This document shows, one piece after another, positions 54,045 to 61,110 of a DNA stretch of 64,000 nucleotides. Each line of letters starts with the position of its first letter. Within the stretch, counting starts at the first letter, position 1. The notes below the pieces were generated by a model. It ran no database searches, was not told where the DNA came from, and saw nothing but the letters and a program-made list of their open reading frames with translations. The stretch lies in assembly GCF_025685645.1 (NCBI RefSeq), contig NZ_JAGSYF010000004.1:186001-250000 (forward strand), read 5' to 3'. The translations under genes were made by a program, and so were the position numbers. The stretch is from Edaphobacter bradus (GTDB taxonomy: Bacteria; Acidobacteriota; Terriglobia; Terriglobales; Acidobacteriaceae).

Positions 54045-55241
54045 ATGAGCACAGCGACGGCTACCAAGATATTTGCGGACCGGATTGGCCGCATTGAAGT
54101 TTCGGCAACCATGGCTATCACCGCTGCGGCGCTGAAGCTGAAGTCCGAGGGTGTGAACCTGGCGGACTTTGGAGCGGGCGAGCCCCACTTCGCGACTCCG
54201 CGGCACATCAAGGATGCGGCGATCGAGGCGATCGAGAAGAACTTTACGCGCTATACGAACGTCGCCGGGATTCCCGAGGTTCGGAAGGCGATCGTCGACC
54301 GGCATGCTTGCGATTTCGGCTCGGACTACACGCCGGAGGAGTGCGTGTTTACGACCGGCGGCAAGCTGGCGCTGTTCAATGCGATCCAGGTGCTAGTGGA
54401 CCACGGCGATGAGGTGATCCTGCCAGTGCCGTACTGGGTGTCGTTCAAGGACATCATTCAGTACGCGGGCGGCGTGGTGGTTCCGGTGGAGACGGACGAG
54501 GCGCAGAACTTCCGTCTCACGGCCAAGATGGTCGAGGCGGCGATTACGCCGAAGACGAAGGCGATCATTTTGAATACGCCGTCGAATCCTTCGGGCGCTG
54601 TGGTTTCGCCCGAGGACCTTGAGGCCATTGTTCGCATGGCGCATAAGCGCGACATCTTTGTGCTGCTGGATGAGTGCTATGTGTACTTGAACTTTACGGG
54701 CAACATCGTCAGCGGCGGCAGCTTCAAGGACTGCAAGGAGCATGTTGTGGTGCTCGGGTCGTTGTCGAAGACCTACGCGATGACGGGCTGGCGCGCGGGG
54801 TATGCGCTGGGGCCGAAGGCGATTATTGCTGCGATGAGCAAGCTGCAGTCGCAGAGCACATCGAACACGGCGAGCATGGTGCAGCGGGCGTCGATTGCGG
54901 CGGTCAGCGGATCGCAGGAGTGCGTGCGGGAGATGCGCGCGGACTACATCAAGCTGCGCGACCGCGTGCTCGAAGGGTTCAAGACGATTCCCGGGCTGAC
55001 CTGCACGGTGCCTGAGGGCGCGTTCTATGTGTATCCGAATGTGAAGAACTTTATCGGCAAGGGCGGGGTGACGTCTGCCACCGACCTTGCGGCAAAACTG
55101 CTGAGCGAAGCGCACGTGGTCGTGGTGCCGGGCGAGGCGTTTGGCACGAAGGAGCACATCCGGCTCTCGTATGCGGTCTCGCACGATGTCGTGGACGAGG
55201 GCGTGAAGCGGATGCGGGAGTACTTCGCGAAGCTGGGCTAG
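54045..55241 (+). CDS. Class I/II aminotransferase (aspartate aminotransferase-like)
   Basis: 398 residues, fold type I. PLP lysine K242 in SLSKTYAMTGWRAGY, the Asn-Pro-Ser-Gly loop NTPSNPSGAV, and a C-terminal Arg region (IRLSYAVSHDVVDEGVKR). Closest in pattern to prokaryotic aspartate/prephenate aminotransferases. Acts in amino-acid synthesis; the exact keto acid is not determined. Followed by the GDP-mannose genes. Confidence 0.88.
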   Translation: MSTATATKIFADRIGRIEVSATMAITAAALKLKSEGVNLADFGAGEPHFATPRHIKDAAIEAIEKNFTRYTNVAGIPEVRKAIVDRHACDFGSDYTPEECVFTTGGKLALFNAIQVLVDHGDEVILPVPYWVSFKDIIQYAGGVVVPVETDEAQNFRLTAKMVEAAITPKTKAIILNTPSNPSGAVVSPEDLEAIVRMAHKRDIFVLLDECYVYLNFTGNIVSGGSFKDCKEHVVVLGSLSKTYAMTGWRAGYALGPKAIIAAMSKLQSQSTSNTASMVQRASIAAVSGSQECVREMRADYIKLRDRVLEGFKTIPGLTCTVPEGAFYVYPNVKNFIGKGGVTSATDLAAKLLSEAHVVVVPGEAFGTKEHIRLSYAVSHDVVDEGVKRMREYFAKLG

Positions 55242-55305
55242 GCTGATGTATAGGAGGGCCGTGCAGGAGTGTTCTGCGCGGTCTTTTCCTTTGGAACGGA
55301 GTTGT

Positions 55306-56469
55306 ATGGCGATTGAGGCCGGTAGGTCGGAGCCACGATTTGCTCCGGTGATTCTTGCAGGCGGCAGCGGAACGCGGTTCTGGCCGCGGAGCCGCAGGGC
55401 CAAGGCGAAGCAGGTGTTGGCTCTGGATGGAGAGCGCACGATGATTCAGCAGACGGTTGGCCGTCTGCTGCCGCTCGCGGACCCGGCCGAGTTTCTGGTG
55501 ATTACGAATGAACTGCTGCGGGCGGCGATCGCGGAGCAGTTGCCGGAGATTCCGGGGACGCGGATTCTGAGCGAGCCGGTGGCGCGGAATACGGCTCCGG
55601 CGTGCGGGCTGGCGGCGTTCCTGGTGGCGAAGACGGACCCGGATGCGGTGATCGGGGTGTTTCCTTCGGACCATGTGGTGAGCGATACGAAGCGGTTTGC
55701 CGAGGTGGTTCGCGCGGGTGCGGCGCTGGCGGCGACGGGCGACAGGATTGTGGTGCTGGGGGTTCCACCGACGAGGCCGGAGACGGGGTACGGGTACATC
55801 GAGCGCGGCGCGGTGGTGGATGCCTCGACGGTGCCATACCGCGGGATTGAGGTGCGGCGAGTCAGGCGGTTTACGGAGAAGCCGAACTGCGAGTTGGCGA
55901 AGGCGTTTGTGGCCGAGGGGAGCTATGCCTGGAACAGCGGCATCTTTCTGTGGAAGGCGCGTACGCTGATGGAGGCGCTCCGCGAGCACTGTCCGGCGAT
56001 GGCTCCGCTGCTGGAGAAGATCGCGGAGGCGTATGGAACGCCGGAGTTTGAGCGGGTGTTCGCAGAGGTGTACCCGCAGTGCGAGAGCATCAGCATCGAT
56101 TACGCGGTGCTGGAGCCACGATCGGTGAAGGGCGAGGTGGGGGCGGAGATCTACTGCCTGCCTGCGGACTTTGGGTGGAATGATCTGGGATGCTGGTCGG
56201 CGCTTCATGAGCATGTGGCGGGGGACTGCGGGCCGGAGGAGCTGTCGAAGAAGAATATCTTCGACAAGACGGACCAGCCTTGCATCGACATCGATTCGAA
56301 GGGCAACTATGTTTACGCTCCGGGGAAGACGGTCGCGCTGGTTGGCGTGAGCGACCTGGTGGTGGTGGAGACGGGCGATGCGCTGCTGATTACGACGCGT
56401 GAGCGGTCGCAGGATGTGGGCAAGGTGGTTGCAGAGTTGAAGCAGGCGGGCCGGGAGGATCTGGTTTAG
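55306..56469 (+). CDS. Mannose-1-phosphate guanylyltransferase
   Basis: 387 residues. Nucleotidyltransferase domain opening VILAGGSGTRFWPRSRRAKAKQ, then GVFPSDHVV, RPETGYGYIERG, FTEKPN and AWNSGIFLWKA, the marks of ManC/MPG enzymes making GDP-mannose. No fused phosphomannose isomerase domain. ATG 55306 starts just before the motif; TTGGAACGGA lies upstream. The phosphomannomutase that supplies its substrate is encoded 160 bp downstream. Confidence 0.9.
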   Translation: MAIEAGRSEPRFAPVILAGGSGTRFWPRSRRAKAKQVLALDGERTMIQQTVGRLLPLADPAEFLVITNELLRAAIAEQLPEIPGTRILSEPVARNTAPACGLAAFLVAKTDPDAVIGVFPSDHVVSDTKRFAEVVRAGAALAATGDRIVVLGVPPTRPETGYGYIERGAVVDASTVPYRGIEVRRVRRFTEKPNCELAKAFVAEGSYAWNSGIFLWKARTLMEALREHCPAMAPLLEKIAEAYGTPEFERVFAEVYPQCESISIDYAVLEPRSVKGEVGAEIYCLPADFGWNDLGCWSALHEHVAGDCGPEELSKKNIFDKTDQPCIDIDSKGNYVYAPGKTVALVGVSDLVVVETGDALLITTRERSQDVGKVVAELKQAGREDLV

Positions 56470-56499
56470 ATGGATCAACGGCGATGGCAGTGAAAGACA

Positions 56500-56625
56500 G
56501 AAGCAGATTCCTCCTCATTCGGCTTCGCCCAGGGCAGGCTGCTTCGCTGCGGAATGACAACCAAAAGGCAAAGACGAACGCAGAGGGCGCAAAGGGACCG
56601 CGAAGTACGCAGAGTACCGACTGAT
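56500..56625. repeat. Interspersed repeat (TTCGGCTTCGCCCAGGGCAGG / GAACGCAGAGGGCGCAAAGGG family), copy 2
   Basis: CTCATTCGGCTTCGCCCAGG, CTGCTTCGCTGCGGAATGACAACC, AAAAGGCAAAGACGAACGC and AGAGGGCGCAAAGGGACC follow the same order as in the copy at 8130-8247. It occupies almost the whole spacer between two GDP-mannose genes, which are therefore unlikely to be simply coupled. Confidence 0.65.
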
Positions 56626-56629
56626 TTCT

Positions 56630-58072
56630 ATGACAGAGACGAAGACGGTAGTGAAGTTTGGGACGGATGGCTGGCGCGGCATTATTGCCGATGACTTTAC
56701 TTATGCCAATGTGCGGGTGGCTGCCGCGGCGATTGCGAACTATGTGCTGGCGCATGAGGATGCGAAGGCCGGCGTTTGTATCGGGTATGACACGAGGTTC
56801 GGGTCGCGGTCGTTTGCGAAAGCGGTGGCTGAGGTGATGGCCGGCGCGGGGATTCCGGTAGCGCTGGCGAGTGGCATTACGCCGACTCCGGCGCTGTCGT
56901 TTGCGGTGCGGGGAAGGAAGGCTGCGGGTGGCGTGATGATTACATCGAGCCACAATCCGGCGGAGTGGAACGGCGTGAAGTACAAGGCGAGCTATGGTGG
57001 CTCGGGCAAGCCGTCGATCATGACCTCGATTGAGAGCTATCTCGAAAAGCCGCTGTCGAAGGCGACTGTGCCGGCCGTGATTGAAGAGGTGGACTTCAAC
57101 CCGGAGTACATCGCGGCGATCACGCGGTTTGTCGATCTGGAGTCGATCAAGGCTTCGGGGTTCAAGTTCCTGATCGATGTGATGTATGGTGCGGGACGCG
57201 GGGTGATTGCCGGCATCTTTGCGAAAGCAGGGATTCCGTTTGTGGAGATTCGCAGCGAGATCAATCCTCTGTTTCCGGGGATCAATCCGGAGCCGATTCT
57301 GCCGCACATCAAGGCGACGCAGGAGACAGTTGTCAGCGAACGGTGCGATGCAGGGCTGGTCACCGATGGGGATGCCGACCGCATTGGAGCCGTGGATGAG
57401 CACGGCAATGTGGTGGATGCGCACAAGATTCTGAGCCTGCTGATGTACTGGCTGCTTGAGCGCAAGAAGTGGCCGGGTGAGGTGACGCGGGCGTTCAACA
57501 CGACGAAGATGGCCGATCGCATCGCTGCGAAGTATGGCCGGAAGCTGAACGAGCATGGGATCGGATTCAAGTATGTGGCCGACCTGATGCTGGAGAAGGA
57601 GATCCTGATCGGCGGCGAGGAGTCGGGCGGGATGGGCATCAGCCGGCATCTGCCAGAACGAGATGGGTTGCTGAACAGCTTGCTGCTAGCCAACATGATG
57701 GCCGACGAGAAGAAGACGCTGGGTGAGCTGGTGGCGACGCTGCAGGCGGAGTTTGGCGAGCACCAGTATGGGCGAGTCGATATGCACATCGCGGAGGACG
57801 TGAAGCAGTCGGCGATTGCGAGGGCGAAGGCCGGGGTGGCGAGCTTTGCCGGGATGAAGGTGCTGCGCGTGGAGACGTTGGACGGGATCAAGTTCTTTCT
57901 CGAAAACCCGGATTGCGCGGGGAAGAAGAACGCAGCGGAGACGTGGCTGCTGCTGCGGGCTTCGGGGACGGAGCCACTGTTGCGTGTGTACTGCGAGAGT
58001 TGCTCGACGGAGTCGGTGAAGAAGGTACTTAAAGCGGCACAGGCGTTTGTGCTGGCTGGAGGTGCGGCGTGA
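56630..58072 (+). CDS. Phosphomannomutase / phosphoglucomutase
   Basis: 480 residues, alpha-D-phosphohexomutase fold. N-terminal KFGTDGWRG, active-site serine S107 in TSSHNP, metal loop DGDADR, sugar-binding GGEESGG, C-terminal RASGTEPLLRVYCE. Interconverts hexose 6- and 1-phosphate and, with the guanylyltransferase upstream, would supply GDP-mannose for polysaccharide. Its stop overlaps the GTG start of the HAD gene (GTGA). Confidence 0.92.
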   Translation: MTETKTVVKFGTDGWRGIIADDFTYANVRVAAAAIANYVLAHEDAKAGVCIGYDTRFGSRSFAKAVAEVMAGAGIPVALASGITPTPALSFAVRGRKAAGGVMITSSHNPAEWNGVKYKASYGGSGKPSIMTSIESYLEKPLSKATVPAVIEEVDFNPEYIAAITRFVDLESIKASGFKFLIDVMYGAGRGVIAGIFAKAGIPFVEIRSEINPLFPGINPEPILPHIKATQETVVSERCDAGLVTDGDADRIGAVDEHGNVVDAHKILSLLMYWLLERKKWPGEVTRAFNTTKMADRIAAKYGRKLNEHGIGFKYVADLMLEKEILIGGEESGGMGISRHLPERDGLLNSLLLANMMADEKKTLGELVATLQAEFGEHQYGRVDMHIAEDVKQSAIARAKAGVASFAGMKVLRVETLDGIKFFLENPDCAGKKNAAETWLLLRASGTEPLLRVYCESCSTESVKKVLKAAQAFVLAGGAA

Positions 58073-58752
58073 GCGACACGATCTGCGTTGAGACGAAGGG
58101 ACTGCTGTTCGACATGGATGGCGTGCTGATCAGCTCGATCGGCTCGGTAGTGCGGTCCTGGCGGCGCTGGGCGACGATCTACAAGATTCCGAACGCAGAC
58201 ACCTACGAGGTTCCGCATGGGATGCGGGCGATCGACACCGTGAAGTCGTTGCGGCCCGATATTGACCCGGAGGAGGGGCTTCGGGTGATCGAGGACATGG
58301 AGATCGAGGACACAGAAGACCTGAAGGTGCTGCCTGGGGTGAAGGCACTGCTGGAGAGTCTGCCGCCGGAGCGGTGGGCGATTGTGACCTCGGCGACGCA
58401 CAGGCTGATGTGCGGGAGGCTGAAGGTGGCGGGTCTGCCGATTCCGGAGCGGATTATCAGCGGCGATATGGTGGAGCGGGGCAAGCCTGATCCGGAGCCT
58501 TATATGCGTGGGGCAGCGCTGCTGGGCTGTAGGCCGGAGGATTGCGTGGTGGTGGAGGATGCTCCGTCGGGCGTGGCGGCGGGTGTGGCGGCGGGCTGCC
58601 GCGTGCTCGGTGTGCTGGGGACGCACTCGCGGAGCGAACTGCATGATGCGAATTGGGTGGTGGCGTCGCTGGAGGGGTTACGGGTGACGGCGGGTGCGGA
58701 GGGGCTGGAGCTTTGCTTTGTGCCGGAAAAGGTGGAAGCTTCGGCCGGTTGA
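58069..58752 (+). CDS. HAD-family phosphatase (subfamily IA, sugar-phosphatase-like)
   Basis: 227 residues. Motif I FDMDGVLI, motif II Ser/Thr in AIVTSATH, motif III Lys in ERGKPDPEPY, motif IV EDAPSG. Like YfbT/Gph-type phosphatases acting on small sugar phosphates; substrate unknown. GTG start overlaps the phosphohexomutase stop, so the two form an operon, hinting at sugar-phosphate control. Confidence 0.85.
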   Translation: MSDTICVETKGLLFDMDGVLISSIGSVVRSWRRWATIYKIPNADTYEVPHGMRAIDTVKSLRPDIDPEEGLRVIEDMEIEDTEDLKVLPGVKALLESLPPERWAIVTSATHRLMCGRLKVAGLPIPERIISGDMVERGKPDPEPYMRGAALLGCRPEDCVVVEDAPSGVAAGVAAGCRVLGVLGTHSRSELHDANWVVASLEGLRVTAGAEGLELCFVPEKVEASAG

Positions 58753-58764
58753 ATTTGCTCTGGT

Positions 58765-59502
58765 TCAGGGCCCGGGCTGGAGGATGGTCTCGACCAGCTT
58801 GAGGTCTTCTTCGGTATCTACGCCTATTGTGTCGAAGTCGGTGTGCTCGACGTAGAGGGCGATGTTGTTCTCAAGAAAGCGGAGTTGTTCAAGGCGCTCG
58901 GTGTGTTCGAGTGTGCTTGGTGGCAGCGTGGGGAAGCGCTGGAGCGCGGCTTTGCGGTATCCGTAGAGGCCGATGTGCTTCCAGTATTGTGTGGGGCCGC
59001 CGTCGCGGTTGTAGGGGATGGTGGCGCGTGAGAAGTAGAGCGCGCGGCCGTCGGCGGCGGTGACGACTTTGACCGCGTTGGGATTGTGGATATTGGCCGG
59101 GGTGCAGGCCACCTTAAGGGTTGAGACCTCGACGTGCGGGTGCGCGAAGGGTTTGAGGAGTGCGGTGAGGTGTTCGGGTTTTAGGAGGGGTTCGTCGCCC
59201 TGGATGTTGACGTAGATGTCGGCGTCAATGAGCTGCGCGATGGCGTGGACGCGGTCGGTTCCGCTGGGCAGCGAAGGCGAGGTGAGCTGGACGGGCCAGT
59301 TGTTGGCACTGCAGAGGTTGGCGATCTCTTCAGAGTCGGTGGCGACGATGAGGTCGTCGAGCTGAGGGCAGGCGCGGGCTGCGTCGTAGACCCAGGCGAG
59401 CATGGGACGTCCGGCGATGGGGCGGAGAATCTTGCGCGGGAGACGGGTGGAGGCGAGGCGCGCGGGAATGACTCCGAGGACTCCGATGCCGCGGGCTGGC
59501 AG
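58765..59502 (-). CDS. kdsB: 3-deoxy-manno-octulosonate cytidylyltransferase
   Basis: Activates KDO to CMP-KDO for lipid A/LPS. Conserved sequence begins upstream of the first ATG (59403): on the minus strand codons from 59490 read GIGVLGVIPARLASTRLPRK, the CTP-binding N-terminus, followed by GRPMLAWVYDAA. Other marks: LPSGTDRVHAIAQ, NIQGDEPLL, TLEHTERLEQLRFLE. The in-frame stop is at 59584-59586 and no ATG, GTG or TTG lies between it and the conserved part. Start shown is CTG 59502; ATC 59532 or ATA 59529 are other non-canonical options. About 245 codons. Confidence 0.82.
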   Translation of the reverse strand: MPARGIGVLGVIPARLASTRLPRKILRPIAGRPMLAWVYDAARACPQLDDLIVATDSEEIANLCSANNWPVQLTSPSLPSGTDRVHAIAQLIDADIYVNIQGDEPLLKPEHLTALLKPFAHPHVEVSTLKVACTPANIHNPNAVKVVTAADGRALYFSRATIPYNRDGGPTQYWKHIGLYGYRKAALQRFPTLPPSTLEHTERLEQLRFLENNIALYVEHTDFDTIGVDTEEDLKLVETILQPGP

Positions 59503-59623
59503 CTTTTCCGCGCGTGTGGAATCAAGTATGATGGGTCTTGGCTGTTCCGTGGGCTGTTCCGTGACGGTTGTCCTTACCTTTCGTCACGATGATACCTGTA
59601 AAGTACGGCCACAGAAACACATC

Positions 59624-59700
59624 GGCGGCGTAGCTCAGATGGTTAGAGCGACGGACTCATAACCCGTAGGTCGGCAGTTCGATTCTGCCCGCCGCCACCA
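59624..59700 (+). tRNA. tRNA with CAT anticodon (Met, or Ile2)
   Basis: Acceptor stem GGCGGCG / CGCCGCC, D arm GCTCAGATGGTTAGAGC, anticodon loop CTCATAA (CAT), T arm GGCAGTTCGATTCTGCC, and an encoded CCA at 59698-59700. Initiator features (three G-C pairs in the anticodon stem) are not present, so it is elongator Met or the lysidine-modified Ile2. Confidence 0.93.
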
Positions 59701-59828
59701 AGAACCCACTACAAAAAGGTGCCCCGGGCGCTGTATCGCGCGATCGGGGTAGGAGAGTATCATTTCGATTATGGGCTACGTCTAATGCTCGTAGGGAGAC
59801 GTGTGTTCTCTGGAGTGGTTTTCAACCT

Positions 59829-61058
59829 ATGCCTAAGCTTTCCAAGATTCTTCTGCTCGCTGCGTCTGTCGTTCTGGTGTTAACGGTCTTCCTCGGGGCG
59901 AACTCGAGCGGTGTAAGCGCCTCGGAGCAGCAGGATGGCGCGTATCGCCAGATCAATGTCTACAGCGAAGTGCTGCGGCACATCCAGACGGACTATGTCG
60001 TGGAGCCGAATATTCCGGACGTGACCAATGGCGCGCTGCGCGGGCTGCTGGAGTCGCTGGATGCGGACTCGAGCTATCTGTCGCCTTCGGACTACAAGGC
60101 ATATAAGGCGGACAAGGGCGGCAACGGGCAGGTGGGGATAAACGTCTCGAAGCGCTACGGCTACGCCACGGTGGTTTCCGTAGTGCCGGGAAGCCCTGCG
60201 GACAAGGCAGACCTGAACGACGGCGACATTCTTGAAGCGATCGACGGAAGGGACACGCGGGATATCTCGCTGGCGATGATCCGGATGTTGCTGACAGGAC
60301 AGCCGGGGAGCGAGCTGTCGGTGTCGGTGATCCGGCCGCGACGGGCGACTCCGGAGAAGGTGACGTTGACGCGCGTGGCGCCGTCGCTTCCACCGGTCAG
60401 CGAGACGATGTATGAAAATTCGTCGATTCTGTATCTGAAGCCGGGCGTGCTGGACCATGAGCATGTGCAGCAAGTGGAGTCGAAGCTGAAGGGCATGCAG
60501 CGGGCCGGGAATAAGAAGATCCTGCTCGATCTGCGCGACGTTGCCGCGGGCGATATGGGCGAGGCGACGCGGATGGCGAACTTCTTCCTGAAGTCGGGCA
60601 CGATTGCGATGCTTGAGGGACAGAAGGTGGCCAAGCAGACCTTCACGGCCGAGCCGTCGAAGGCGATCAACGCGACGGCTCCGGTGGTGGTACTGGTGAA
60701 TCGCGGGACGGCGGGGCCGGGCGAGTTGGTTGCCGCTGCTCTGATGGACAACCATCGTGCTGAACTAGTGGGCGAGAAGACGTTTGGCGAGGGCGCGCTG
60801 CAGAAGACGTTCGAGTTGCAGGATGGAGCGGCGCTGATTCTGTCGGTGGCGAAGTATGAGTCGCCTTCGGGCAAGAAGCTGCAGGATGAGGGTGTGACCC
60901 CTGAGGTGCTGGTGGCCTCGAACGTGGATGATGGCGTGCCGGATGACGAGGATTCGGCGACACCTTCGGCGCGGCCTGCTCCCGCTCAGAAGCCGAGCGT
61001 GAGCGTGGACGATCAACTGAACAAGGCGCTCGATCTGCTGAAGAGCAAGACTGCTTAG
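59829..61058 (+). CDS. S41-type C-terminal processing protease homologue lacking the catalytic dyad
   Basis: 409 residues: signal peptide, a helical N-part (GALRGLLESLDADSSYLSPSDY, as in CtpA), a PDZ domain (about 95-185, VVSVVPGSPADKADLNDGDI) and an S41 core. At the catalytic serine the motif reads NRGTAGPGEL, with G296 in place of Ser; 25 residues later FGEG has E321 in place of the catalytic Lys of FGKG. The fold is kept but proteolysis is not expected. A Pro/Ala-rich tail follows. The tRNA gene lies 128 bp upstream; PBP1A follows. Confidence 0.85.
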   Translation: MPKLSKILLLAASVVLVLTVFLGANSSGVSASEQQDGAYRQINVYSEVLRHIQTDYVVEPNIPDVTNGALRGLLESLDADSSYLSPSDYKAYKADKGGNGQVGINVSKRYGYATVVSVVPGSPADKADLNDGDILEAIDGRDTRDISLAMIRMLLTGQPGSELSVSVIRPRRATPEKVTLTRVAPSLPPVSETMYENSSILYLKPGVLDHEHVQQVESKLKGMQRAGNKKILLDLRDVAAGDMGEATRMANFFLKSGTIAMLEGQKVAKQTFTAEPSKAINATAPVVVLVNRGTAGPGELVAAALMDNHRAELVGEKTFGEGALQKTFELQDGAALILSVAKYESPSGKKLQDEGVTPEVLVASNVDDGVPDDEDSATPSARPAPAQKPSVSVDDQLNKALDLLKSKTA

Positions 61059-61110
61059 AGGCCCAGGGCGGAGAGCGCATGGCCTCAGTAGTAGCTGCTA
61101 TGCTGAAGCC

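Noticed and set aside
57037..58644. 535-codon minus-strand frame opposite the phosphohexomutase and HAD genes
   Set aside because: Spans two clear plus-strand enzymes and has no recognisable domain.
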